From NCBI GenBank assembly GCA_964504595.1, contig CAZDEE010000006.1, positions 1-64,000 of the forward strand: 64,000 bases of DNA, in the 5' to 3' direction. The DNA is from CAG-826 sp964504595. Its GTDB lineage: Bacteria; Bacillota_I; Bacilli_A; RFN20; CAG-826. Of this stretch, positions 46,769 through 55,020 are shown one piece after another (position 1 is the first letter of the stretch; every line of letters starts with the position of its first letter). The notes beneath the pieces are model-generated. The model was not told the DNA's origin, ran no database searches, and saw only the letters and a program-made list of their open reading frames with translations. The position numbers and the translations under genes are program-made.

Positions 46769-46778
46769 GAATAACTTA

Positions 46779-46807
46779 ATTATAAAATTTATAATTATTA
46801 ATGTCAA
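46779..46807 (-). promoter_or_regulatory. Promoter of the beta-glucan transport operon
   Basis: Consensus TTGACA (46802-46807), 17-base spacer, consensus TATAAT (46779-46784) on the minus strand. Confidence 0.88.
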
Positions 46808-46814
46808 ACTAAAA

Positions 46815-46830
46815 TTGTAAGCGATTTCAA
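46815..46830. promoter_or_regulatory. Catabolite-repression (cre)-like site
   Basis: TTGTAAGCGATTTCAA matches the Bacillus cre consensus WTGNAANCGNWNNCWW at every fixed position. It lies 8 bases upstream of the -35 of the minus-strand promoter, inside the divergent control region. CcpA is not encoded in the window, so the regulator is inferred. Confidence 0.55.
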
Positions 46831-46884
46831 AAAAAATAATCAAGATATTGTTTTATATTGCAAAATATGATAAATTTTTATTTA

Positions 46885-46900
46885 AGGAAATCGATTTCTC
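46885..46900. promoter_or_regulatory. LacI-type operator O2 at the divergent GH16 gene
   Basis: AGGAAATCGATTTCTC contains a 12-bp perfect palindrome, GAAATCGATTTC. It abuts the ribosome binding site of the plus-strand GH16 gene and shares its core with O1, about 130 bases away. Two such sites could support repression by looping. Confidence 0.7.
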
Positions 46901-46910
46901 GGAGGTAATT

Positions 46911-48356
46911 ATGAAGAAAAAACTATACGTATCTTTAATTTTCTTATCATCTATTCTAGCTTCATGTGGAGGAAGCTCAAATAATGATAATACCGGACCA
47001 ATAACTATTGATCCAAACAACTACTATGAACAAGTTGAAAGAAATGCTTCATTTGACTTAGAAAATGAAAAAAACTTCTCCCAAACTATGGAAAATGGAT
47101 TAAATGATAACATTTTCTACTCACTTGAAGGTGCTTGGCATACCGATGTTGCCGGTGGTGAACATAACGGAATGAAACATCGTAACTTATTTTACACAAA
47201 TGATGGCACAACATCTTATTTAGCTATTAAAGGTAGAGGCTACTATAACAAAGAAGCTGGTACAATTGATGGTAGACCAGAAGGTGCTTGCTTAGTTACA
47301 AAAGAACACTTAGGACCTGGACGTTATGAAATTAAAATGTCCGCGATGCCAAGAGAAGGTGGAGTAACCGCAATGTGGACATACTGCACCACTACCGGAA
47401 ATGAAAGCACCAGTCAAAATGAAATTGATATTGAAATAGGTGGTACCACAAATGGAACAAATTATGAATCAATTTGGTGTACATCCTGGACAAAAAAGAA
47501 TGTCAAAGAAACTAACGCTGTTGATGTTACTGATAAACTATATATGAATGATGGTAAAATCCATACTTATACATTCGACTGGTATACAAACTATCGCAAT
47601 AGCGATGAAAGACGTGTTGATTGGTTTATTGATGGTATATATATTAATTCCATCACCGGAAGTGCTGTCCCTGAACACGAAACACCATTATGGATTGGAT
47701 TATGGTTCCCACCTCTATGGTCAGGACAAGCAAGCTTTGATAAAGATTATTTATTAATTGAAAAAATATCTTATACAGCTTTTGATGAAAATCAATACTA
47801 TGAAACTTGTCGTAGCGAACCTGGATACAACAAAATAAATCCAAGTGAAGCCAATATTCAAACTCTTGATTTTAATGAAATTAAAAATATCAACAAATTA
47901 TCAAATGGTGATTTCGAATCATTAGATAAAGCAAGCAAAGATAATTCTTACTATGGATGGAAAATTGATTCTGCTTCATTAGGCAGTGTCTCATTAACAA
48001 GTGGACAACAAGGAAACGCCTTTATGCTTACAGCGTCAAATGATACTTCATCAAAATATCATGGCGAATACTTAAAACAATCATTAACAAATGTCTTTGA
48101 AGGTTACAAATTTGATTTCCAAATTGCCGCTAAATTAAATGATAGTAATAGCGAAGGAAACGTTGAAATTTATATAAAGAGTTCAACAAACAAATTAATA
48201 AGTAAAGAAATAATTCCTGTAACTTCATTAAATTATGAAACTATTTCAAGAAATATAACCCTTCCAGAAGATGCATATTTGATTGAAATCAACATTACTA
48301 GTGAAAACGGATCTGTTTGTTTCGATAATGCCTCATTAATTTATAAAGGATTATAA
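46911..48356 (+). CDS. Secreted GH16 lipoprotein, lichenase-type motif, with C-terminal CBM-like domain
   Basis: 481 aa; lipobox LASC. The catalytic motif is EIDIE (Glu171, Asp173, Glu175), without the extra Met of the other two GH16 enzymes, as in lichenases and related GH16 groups. Supporting features are GRYEIKMSAMPREGGVTAMW, HTYTFDWYTN and RRVDWFIDGIYINSITGS. From about residue 330 a CBM4/9-like jelly roll follows (KLSNGDFESLDKAS; KFDFQIAAKLND). The frame opens at 46848, but GGAGG and MKKKLYVSLIFLSS fix the start at 46911. It is divergent from the transport operon and shares its operators. Confidence 0.88.
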   Translation: MKKKLYVSLIFLSSILASCGGSSNNDNTGPITIDPNNYYEQVERNASFDLENEKNFSQTMENGLNDNIFYSLEGAWHTDVAGGEHNGMKHRNLFYTNDGTTSYLAIKGRGYYNKEAGTIDGRPEGACLVTKEHLGPGRYEIKMSAMPREGGVTAMWTYCTTTGNESTSQNEIDIEIGGTTNGTNYESIWCTSWTKKNVKETNAVDVTDKLYMNDGKIHTYTFDWYTNYRNSDERRVDWFIDGIYINSITGSAVPEHETPLWIGLWFPPLWSGQASFDKDYLLIEKISYTAFDENQYYETCRSEPGYNKINPSEANIQTLDFNEIKNINKLSNGDFESLDKASKDNSYYGWKIDSASLGSVSLTSGQQGNAFMLTASNDTSSKYHGEYLKQSLTNVFEGYKFDFQIAAKLNDSNSEGNVEIYIKSSTNKLISKEIIPVTSLNYETISRNITLPEDAYLIEINITSENGSVCFDNASLIYKGL

Positions 48357-48373
48357 ACTCTAAATAACATTTT

Positions 48374-48403
48374 AAGCCAGTGAAGAAAAATTCCTGGCTT
48401 TTT
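48374..48403 (+). terminator. Terminator of the divergent GH16 gene
   Basis: AAGCCAG and CTGGCTT form a 7-bp stem with a 13-base loop, followed by T5 on the plus strand. Confidence 0.8.
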
Positions 48404-48422
48404 ATTTTTCTTTTAAAGCATA

Positions 48423-48474
48423 AGAAAAACCCCTAAGTTTTTCTAATCTTTCGATTAGTCTAACTTTTGGGGTT
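48423..48474 (-). terminator. Terminator of the modular lipoprotein gene
   Basis: AACCCC and GGGGTT form the outer stem, with an inner CTAATC/GATTAG hairpin and a T run on the minus strand. It stands back to back with the GH16 terminator. Confidence 0.75.
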
Positions 48475-48510
48475 AATTTCATTAATAGTTATTTATTAAT
48501 TTGTCTTTCA

Positions 48511-50644
48511 TTATGCTTGATAGGCATTACCAACAAAAGTAATATTTTGTGAATAAGTAACTCCATTTAAAGTATAAGAAATATTAACTACCATCTTTTG
48601 ATCGCCTTCATTAGGGAATCCATTAGAAACAGTTGCGAGTAACCAACCTTCATTTTGAATATAATGGACTTTTGTCGCACCGCCCATAATTGCATCTTTA
48701 TAACCGGCGAATTGTTCTGATTCAAATGAAACAATTGTAATAGTTAAATCATCAACAGTAATAGCTGGCTTATCAGCTAAATAAATATGAATTCCAGCGC
48801 CTTCAACTTTAGTTTTAGAACCATCAATTGCAATTGATTCTCCTTCACCAATTACTGGTTTATCGTCGCCTTTATCGCCTTCTTGACCATCATTTCCATT
48901 AGAAATAACGAAGTTGTCTTTAATAACTACATAATCTGAATCTTGATAATTTCCAGTGCCAACTGCTTTAACTTGAACTTTATATGTTCCCGCAGCTAAT
49001 CCACTTACACAGGTGACTTCTCCTCCATTTGCGATATCTTGTTCAGCTTTAACATCATTATTAGAATCTAAAAATTGAATATGATATCCGGATGCATTTT
49101 CAACTGGTGCACAGGCAAAGATATATTTATCTTCTGGAATAGGATTTAAAACACCACCAACAACATTATTTAATTTAGTTGGATTACTTGGTTGAGTTTG
49201 TTGAACTGGTTCCCATTTTAAATTTTTAATTTTAACAACATTATTTAAATCTTCTGATTTATCTAATTGCATATCTAAAGAAGAAATTCCAAGACCTTCT
49301 GTATATGTAACTTCAATTTTGTTATCCCCCGCTACTAAAGAGAATGATTTATCATTGACTTTAACATTACATACATCCGATGAGTTAATATCAAATGTTA
49401 ATACATATTCTTTTCCACTTACTAAAGTTGTATTTCTATAGAATAATTGGAATCCCCCAATCCGTTTTAGAATTTGCGTCATAAGTATAATCAAAAACAT
49501 ATTCATCATTTAAATAATATGCTTCATTGACAGTAACTGATGACGAATCCGCACCATACCAATTATCATTCCAATAAATCATTGTATTTGCAGGTGATTC
49601 GGCTTCGTTACCAAAATTAACTTCAATTTTAACATCAGGTTCTGGTTTAGCAATTTCACCAATTGTTAATGTAGCATATTGACTAGATGGATCTGAATTA
49701 AGTCCAGTTGTGCCATCTCCTTTAGCAATAACTTTTATTTTATAAGTACCATCTTCTAATGATGCTGTTAATTTTGCCCCAGGTTGAGAAATTTCTTCTC
49801 TTGTAACTTCTTCTCCTGTTGAATCATCATAATAAACAACAATATAACCTGCTGCTCCATCAACCGCTGCAAATTGAATTACTTTACTACCATCTGAAGG
49901 TTCTTCTGCAAGGACTATTCCTACAGGAGCGGATAATTTTCCAGCTGTTAATTCCCAGCTTGCATTTGAAATAGTAATAACGTTTTTTAAATCATCCGCC
50001 TTATCAAGTTGAATTGATATTGATCCTTGATCTCTAGGAGTTTCAACATATGTAACTTCAATTTCATTATCTCCAGCAACTAAATTAAATGCTTCTCCAT
50101 TAACTTTTGCTTTTACTGGTTTCTCACTATTAATTGTTAAAGTTAAAGCATACGTTTTTCCAGCTTCTAATGTCGTATTATCATAAAAAATTTGTAATCC
50201 CCAATCAGTGGTTGAATCTTTATGATACTCATAATCAATCAATAAAACTCCGTCTAAAACATACGCTCTATTAATAGTGACAGAGCTTCCACACCACCAT
50301 TGATCGTTCCAATATGCATATTGATTTGCAGGAAGTGTTCCTTTATTTTCTTCACCAAAACCTATTTCTTCTGCTCCTTCTGGAATTGTAGGAGTAATAG
50401 GTGTTGTTGGTGTTGGTGTAGTAGGGCTTGCTGTACTTGGTGTTGGTGTTGTTGGCGTCGCCGTGCTTGGTGTTCCAGTAGTTGGTGTTCCAGTAGTTGG
50501 CGATTCTGTGTTTGGTGTTGTAGGTGTCACAACTGATGTAGTTGGAGTGCCTGTAGTTGGCTTATCTCCATTTGAACATCCTGTAACTGCTACTCCAAGT
50601 AACATGGACGCCATAATGACTGGTATACTTTTTTTAATTTTCAT
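48511..50644 (-). pseudogene. Modular surface lipoprotein split by a one-base frameshift
   Basis: Two frames (49436-50644 and 48511-49509) join into one 710-residue protein if one G is removed from the G5 run at 49454-49458 (C5 on the plus strand). The joint then reads DWGFQLFYRN, matching DWGLQIFYDN in the first repeat. Domains: lipobox VTGC (Cys23), Thr/Pro linker about 30-86, module 1 about 88-225 with Trp-rich AYWNDQWWCG, a fibronectin III-like domain, module 2 about 335-470 (IYWNDNWYG), a second fibronectin III-like domain, and a C-terminal module (ESIAIDGSKTKVEGAGIHIY). The last two are shared with the protein at 32986-34977. Likely a glucan-binding protein. The shift may be an assembly error, a mutation or phase variation. 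Confidence 0.75.
50395..50575 (-). repeat. Low-complexity Thr/Pro linker coding repeat
   Basis: Imperfect tandem units of 12-18 bases encode TPTT, GTPTT and STPT runs in the lipoprotein linker. Such tracts can change length by slippage. Confidence 0.7.
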
Positions 50645-50689
50645 AATTTTTTCCTCCGTTTTTATGAAAAATAATCTCTTAGTGATTTC

Positions 50690-50716
50690 ATTATAGCACC
50701 CTTGAAACCGGTTTCA
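50690..50716 (-). promoter_or_regulatory. Extended -10 promoter with LacI-type operator ahead of the modular lipoprotein
   Basis: Minus strand TG-C-TATAAT (TATAAT at 50690-50695) with no good -35. TGAAACCGGTTTCA, a 14-bp perfect palindrome with a CG centre, occupies 50703-50716, where the spacer and -35 would lie. Binding there should block the promoter. Its core differs from that of O1 and O2 (ACCGGT against ATCGAT). Confidence 0.7.
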
Positions 50717-50753
50717 TAGTACTTTTTAAATAAATTACACCGATTTCCAAATT

Positions 50754-50788
50754 AAAAAAAGAAAAACTAAGCAAATCATCTGCTTAGT
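50754..50788 (-). terminator. Terminator after the LacI gene
   Basis: ACTAAGCA and TGCTTAGT form an 8-bp stem with a 7-base loop, followed by a T-rich tract on the minus strand. It ends the transcript that starts near 54978. Confidence 0.8.
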
Positions 50789-50796
50789 CATAATTT

Positions 50797-51798
50797 TTAA
50801 ATTTTTCTTGTAGATTCTCCAATAATTATCTCGCCGCTTATTTCAATAAGTTGATGAGATTCTTTCTTTTCAATCAAGTCAATTAATGATTGAGCAAGCG
50901 CTAATCCTATCTTACTAGTATTTTGTCTTGCAGTTGTTAAACGAGGTACAAAATAGGAAAAAGTATCTACTCCATCAAATCCAGTAACAGAAATATCTTC
51001 TGGACATCTTATACCAAACTTTTTCAAAAGGGCAATTCCTCTTATTGCGGAATAATCATCTGGGAACATTATCGCAGTCGGTTTTTTCTCTCTACTAGCA
51101 ATTTCTGTAATGATTTGTTCTAACCGAGTTGAATCAACATATTTTGATCTTATGAAATTTTTATCAGAAACTTTGATGCCTGCTTTATTTAAACAATCCG
51201 TAAAAGCGCCCATTCGAACATTTGTAACCCAGTTATCATCACCGATAATAAAAACGATATCCCTATGATTTAATTTTACAAGATGTTCCGTCAATAAATG
51301 CATCAAATGAAAATTATCAGAAAATACACCAGGCATTGAATTTCCAAAATAATCAAATCCAACACTTGGAATTTCACTAGCGATAACTTCCTTCATTTCT
51401 TTGTGCTTCATATTGCCTAACAATAAAACGCCATCAACATTTCTTGAAACACAGTTTTGGTAAAAAGTACCATCTAGTTTTCCTACTGTTCTTGAAACAA
51501 ACAATAAATCATATTTGTTTTTATTCATCTCTTTTTGAAATGCATCTAGAATTTCATTAAAAAATGAATGTTTAAATGGAGTAATACGACTACCAAAACA
51601 AGCTAAAATTCCAATAATATTTGACTTACCTTTTGATAAGTAAGTCGCAGAGCTATTAGGAATGTATTGTAATTCACTCATCGCTTTTAAAACCTTTTCT
51701 TTTGTTTCAAGAGGAATAGATGAATAATTATTTATAACTTTTGAAACTGTGGATGGAGAAACGCCACAGTACTTAGCAATATCATAAATAGTAACCAT
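50797..51798 (-). CDS. LacI-family transcriptional regulator of the beta-glucan locus
   Basis: 333-aa repressor. The helix-turn-helix is at residues 3-24 (IYDIAKYCGVSPSTVSKVIN), the hinge near 48-58, and the effector domain follows (NIIGILACFGSRITPF; VDGVLLLGNM; PTAIMFPDDYSAIRGIALL; ISVTGFDGVDTF). Its most likely sites are the palindromes at 46751-46768 and 46885-46900, and perhaps 50703-50716. It is the last gene of an operon with GH30 and membrane proteins. A beta-glucan-derived sugar is the likely inducer; this is inferred. Confidence 0.9.
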   Translation of the reverse strand: MVTIYDIAKYCGVSPSTVSKVINNYSSIPLETKEKVLKAMSELQYIPNSSATYLSKGKSNIIGILACFGSRITPFKHSFFNEILDAFQKEMNKNKYDLLFVSRTVGKLDGTFYQNCVSRNVDGVLLLGNMKHKEMKEVIASEIPSVGFDYFGNSMPGVFSDNFHLMHLLTEHLVKLNHRDIVFIIGDDNWVTNVRMGAFTDCLNKAGIKVSDKNFIRSKYVDSTRLEQIITEIASREKKPTAIMFPDDYSAIRGIALLKKFGIRCPEDISVTGFDGVDTFSYFVPRLTTARQNTSKIGLALAQSLIDLIEKKESHQLIEISGEIIIGESTRKI

Positions 51799-51815
51799 AT
51801 TTATACCTCACTTTT

Positions 51816-53126
51816 TTACTGTTTATATATTAAAGTAGCAACTGTTCCTTCTTTAAGAAATATTTCAAATATTTCATCATTAATTTCTATTTTGATATTC
51901 TTATCATTTTCTTGGTTAAAAACAATAATTATATATGTATTATTATCTAACTTTTTACAACTTGTTGCAAGTATAGATTCATCATAAACAATAGTTTTAA
52001 CTCTAACATCACCTTTAGAAATAAAGGATGAAAAATGAGATATAATATAATAGCTTGGATTATAAACTAATTTATCTTCTTCTTTATTGTACATAATTGG
52101 GGCTTCACAATAGTTACCAACATAATTTGGGCCACCTTTTTCATCTAACAACAAATTCCAATCGATAAAACAAGAAGAATAATTTTCTAAATCAAGAATG
52201 TAATTTTTTGCATATCTTAAGCCATTTGCAAAATTACCAATATTCTTTTCTGGATTATCTTTATCCATCAATAATAACTCAACGCAACCTTCGGTAAACA
52301 TTAATACCTTATCTTTATATAATTGATGAACTTTACTTAATTCTTGATTGCAATAATTATCATACCAATGATAAGCAATTCCATAAATATATGAACTGTT
52401 TTCTTTAGTGATAGTCTCCTTAATTCTATCAACAATAACATCCTTGTTATGATCCCAAATCAATATTTTAGTATCGAGGCCTTCTTGCTTAATTAAATGA
52501 TATACTTTTTCTAATAATCTAGCTTCTTCTGGACCTTCATATATACACGAATCCCAAATTTGAACAGCTTGTGGTTCATTTTGTAAAGTCATATAATCAA
52601 TATTAATGCCATTCTCTTTCATATTTTTTAAATATGTAAGTAAATAATGAGAATATAAATCATAACAATCATCTTTTAGCTTTCCACCATGTTGACGGCA
52701 ATTATTTGTCTTATACTTTGCCGGTGGACTCCATGGTGAAGCAAAAACATTAATATCAGTTAAATTTTTAATTCTTTTCACTAAAGGAATAATTGATTTT
52801 AAATCATGTTCTAATGAAAAGTTTCCTTCTTCATCTAAATAATCATATGTTTCTTTAGCAAAATCACAAGAGCCAATAGAAAGACGAATAAAATTATAAT
52901 TTAGACCTTCATTAGTAAAAACTTTCCTTATAAATTCACTTTTTTTATCTTCACTAAGTAATTCATAATTAAATGAAGCCGCATCAGTTAACGCACCTCC
53001 AAAACCTAAAATAGTTTGATAATGCATGTTGCCATCAATTTTAATGTCTATGACATTTGAATTTGATTTTTTAATTTCTAATTCTTTTAAATAATTTCCT
53101 TCCGTTGAATAATATCCTTTAATCAT
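51816..53126 (-). CDS. Cytosolic GH30 glycoside hydrolase
   Basis: 436 aa, no signal peptide. The GH30 fold is clear: QTILGFGGALTDAASFNYEL at the start of the barrel, FIRLSIGSCDF, NVFASPWSPPAKYKTN, acid/base Glu184 in TLQNEP, and nucleophile Glu279 in MFTEG. The barrel is followed by a short beta-sandwich (VFNQENDKNIKIEINDE). Family members include glucosylceramidase-like, beta-1,6-glucanase and beta-1,6-glucosidase enzymes. Inside the cell and next to a beta-1,3-glucan system, removal of beta-1,6 branches from laminarin fragments is a good guess, not shown. Its ATG overlaps the TGA stop of the gene before it (ATGA). Confidence 0.9.
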   Translation of the reverse strand: MIKGYYSTEGNYLKELEIKKSNSNVIDIKIDGNMHYQTILGFGGALTDAASFNYELLSEDKKSEFIRKVFTNEGLNYNFIRLSIGSCDFAKETYDYLDEEGNFSLEHDLKSIIPLVKRIKNLTDINVFASPWSPPAKYKTNNCRQHGGKLKDDCYDLYSHYLLTYLKNMKENGINIDYMTLQNEPQAVQIWDSCIYEGPEEARLLEKVYHLIKQEGLDTKILIWDHNKDVIVDRIKETITKENSSYIYGIAYHWYDNYCNQELSKVHQLYKDKVLMFTEGCVELLLMDKDNPEKNIGNFANGLRYAKNYILDLENYSSCFIDWNLLLDEKGGPNYVGNYCEAPIMYNKEEDKLVYNPSYYIISHFSSFISKGDVRVKTIVYDESILATSCKKLDNNTYIIIVFNQENDKNIKIEINDEIFEIFLKEGTVATLIYKQ

Positions 53127-53899
53127 TTTTGTAATCCCCTTCTTATTAATTCTTTATACATCTTATTTATGGTTTCATCATATATTGAATTTGTATATAA
53201 GTTTATAATCAATAACGAAAATGATAAATATCCAAAAATCATAGCGATTATAGTAATTGTTAATACAATATCATTTTGAACAAACTCAATAATCATAAAA
53301 GGCAAAAATGTCACAATAAAAACTAAAATATTTTTTAAAAATGTACCGATTAAAAACTTAACTGCATTAACAAATAATTGTTTAAATGTTGCTTTATACA
53401 ATATTGCTTGTGTTTGCATAAACAAACTAATAATAACTATTATCGCATAAATAACATAGTATATTCCCATTAAAACAATTGGAAATTCACTTCCTTCTGT
53501 ATAGGTATTTACCATCAACGCAGAATTGATTTTAAGTAAAGCATAAAATAAACCAAGAAAAAAATAAATTGCTAAAAACGATTTATAATTTTGCCTTATT
53601 CCATAAAAGAAATCTCGACGAACCGAAGCTCCTTCGCCAAAAGTTAAACGTTTAAAGAAATACATTGCGCCAGATACACCAAGTCCAAAAATCATAAAGA
53701 AAATAATTTTCACAAAATAAACAAATACATAATTGTATATATTTGATTCACTTAAAAAAGTATCTTGAACAAAAATATTAAACAAATAATTAGGTATTAA
53801 AAATAGTCCTAAACATAATGAACATAGAACTAAATCTAGCCATCGATATTTAAGGATTTCTTTAAATAATTCAAAACGATTTCTTGCAAGATTTTCCAT
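53123..53899 (-). CDS. DUF624 (YesL-like) membrane protein, beta-glucan locus
   Basis: 258 aa with about six spans. It opens with FELFKEILKYRWLDLVLCSL, carries GLGVSGAMYFFKRLTFGEGA and FFYGIRQNYKSFLAIYFFLG, and resembles the DUF624 protein at 16687 in layout. The stop is TGA, which shows that TGA is a stop codon in this genome. It is coupled to the genes on both sides (TAATG and ATGA overlaps). Role unknown; the family tracks with carbohydrate loci. Confidence 0.72.
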   Translation of the reverse strand: MENLARNRFELFKEILKYRWLDLVLCSLCLGLFLIPNYLFNIFVQDTFLSESNIYNYVFVYFVKIIFFMIFGLGVSGAMYFFKRLTFGEGASVRRDFFYGIRQNYKSFLAIYFFLGLFYALLKINSALMVNTYTEGSEFPIVLMGIYYVIYAIIVIISLFMQTQAILYKATFKQLFVNAVKFLIGTFLKNILVFIVTFLPFMIIEFVQNDIVLTITIIAMIFGYLSFSLLIINLYTNSIYDETINKMYKELIRRGLQK

Positions 53900-54498
53900 T
53901 ATAGTTCTCCTTTCAATAATTTATTTAAAATTTTATATCCTATCGCATTTTCATTTTCAAAATGAACTGATTTTTTATTAATTAAAACATATGAATCTTT
54001 ATTAATTTTTCCTTCAAAATTAAAATATTTGTCAAATAAACTATTTTCTTTATTGTTGAAATCAAAAACTTTTATTCCATATGCACAATTTTCATAATTA
54101 TAAGTTTGATAATTTTCACTATAAGTATTATTTAAAAGTAAAAATCTATCACCTATGAATTCCTTCATTTCCAATAAGTCAGTTTCATAAAGTACAATCA
54201 AGTCGCTCTTTTCACCAAAATTTGCATAATAAGAAGCTATATTTTCATCTTCGTATGAAAAATTATAAATATTTACTTCTTTAATATCCGTTTCTTGGCA
54301 TTCATTCAAAATTCTATTTTGAAGTTCTTGATCTTTAACTCCATAAGAAGTAACAAAAATAGAAAATAATTCTTCTTTTTTATATTCCGTCTTATAAGAT
54401 ACTAAATAATAGGATAAAGCATAAGATAGAACAAAAACTAACAAAACAATATACCAGGAATAAGTAAGATAATCCTTAAAACTATTTGTTTTTTTCAT
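53899..54498 (-). CDS. Unknown single-span membrane protein
   Basis: 199 aa, not recognised. One N-terminal span (WYIVLLVFVLSYALSYYLVS) and an external domain of about 160 residues with many Tyr, Asn and Glu residues (SYEDENIASYYANFGEKSDL; VLYETDLLEMKEFIGDRFLL). The order of strands and helices could suggest a small binding-protein-like fold, but I cannot place it. It overlaps the upstream gene by 17 bases and the DUF624 gene by one, so the three are coupled. Confidence 0.6.
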   Translation of the reverse strand: MKKTNSFKDYLTYSWYIVLLVFVLSYALSYYLVSYKTEYKKEELFSIFVTSYGVKDQELQNRILNECQETDIKEVNIYNFSYEDENIASYYANFGEKSDLIVLYETDLLEMKEFIGDRFLLLNNTYSENYQTYNYENCAYGIKVFDFNNKENSLFDKYFNFEGKINKDSYVLINKKSVHFENENAIGYKILNKLLKGEL

Positions 54499-54949
54499 AT
54501 CTTACCACCACACCTTTAAAAATAAATAATACATATCCACTTTCAACATCTAAAACATGTTCTCTATGCACTAAAACACGAAAAGATTTTCCTTCACTAT
54601 CTTCAACTCGATAAGCATGAAAAGCAACATTTAAAAATGTCTCTTGATTTAAATCTTCTTTAACAACTACTTGAACTTGCTTTTTATTTTCTAATAATAA
54701 TAATTGATATAACATAATTTCACTTCTATTTTTTTTAATTCGATCGAAATTATAAATCATAAAATTAATCAATAAAGCGAAAATAAAGGCAAAAATAAAA
54801 ATACATAATTGTTTATATTCACGAGATGAAAAAACAAATAATAAAACTATACTTAAAACAAAGGCTAAAAAAGAAGAAACAAAAAATAAAAGCAATTTTT
54901 TATTATTTTTTTTGATCCTTTCAATAACTTCTTGATTAATTAATTCCAT
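54482..54949 (-). CDS. Unknown two-span membrane protein
   Basis: 155 aa, not recognised. Two adjacent spans (LLLFFVSSFLAFVLSIVLLF and LCIFIFAFIFALLINFMIYN) are followed by a cytosolic region with a beta-rich end (AYRVEDSEGKSFRVLVHREH; YVLFIFKGVVVRYEKN). First gene of the operon that runs to the LacI gene; reads from the promoter at 54978-55005. Confidence 0.6.
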   Translation of the reverse strand: MELINQEVIERIKKNNKKLLLFFVSSFLAFVLSIVLLFVFSSREYKQLCIFIFAFIFALLINFMIYNFDRIKKNRSEIMLYQLLLLENKKQVQVVVKEDLNQETFLNVAFHAYRVEDSEGKSFRVLVHREHVLDVESGYVLFIFKGVVVRYEKNK

Positions 54950-54977
54950 AGTCTTTCCTCATCAATATATATTATTT

Positions 54978-55005
54978 ATTATAGCGGCGGCGAAAAAAAA
55001 GGCAA
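54978..55005 (-). promoter_or_regulatory. Promoter of the GH30-LacI operon, set in the queH terminator
   Basis: Consensus TATAAT (54978-54983) on the minus strand. TTGCCT, 16 bases upstream (55000-55005), could serve as the -35; these bases are also one arm of the queH terminator stem. Confidence 0.5.
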
Positions 55006-55020
55006 CTTTTATAAATTGCC
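54993..55020 (-). terminator. Terminator of the queuosine operon
   Basis: GGCAA and TTGCC stem followed by T8 on the minus strand. The stem begins inside the last codons of queH. Confidence 0.7.

Noticed and set aside
46848..46910. Longer start for the plus-strand GH16 gene
   Set aside because: It would put 21 residues ahead of the lipoprotein signal and cover the operator; GGAGG supports 46911.
50395..50575. CRISPR-like or satellite repeat
   Set aside because: Units are short, imperfect and in frame; they encode a Thr/Pro linker.
50300..50696. Cys/Trp-rich plus-strand frames opposite the lipoprotein linker
   Set aside because: They are the antisense shadow of the Thr/Pro repeat; no ribosome binding site or family likeness.
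53123..53125. Possible Mycoplasma-type code with TGA as Trp
   Set aside because: TGA ends the DUF624 gene in an ATGA overlap, Trp is TGG throughout, and long frames such as the 1033-aa phosphorylase are intact under the standard code.
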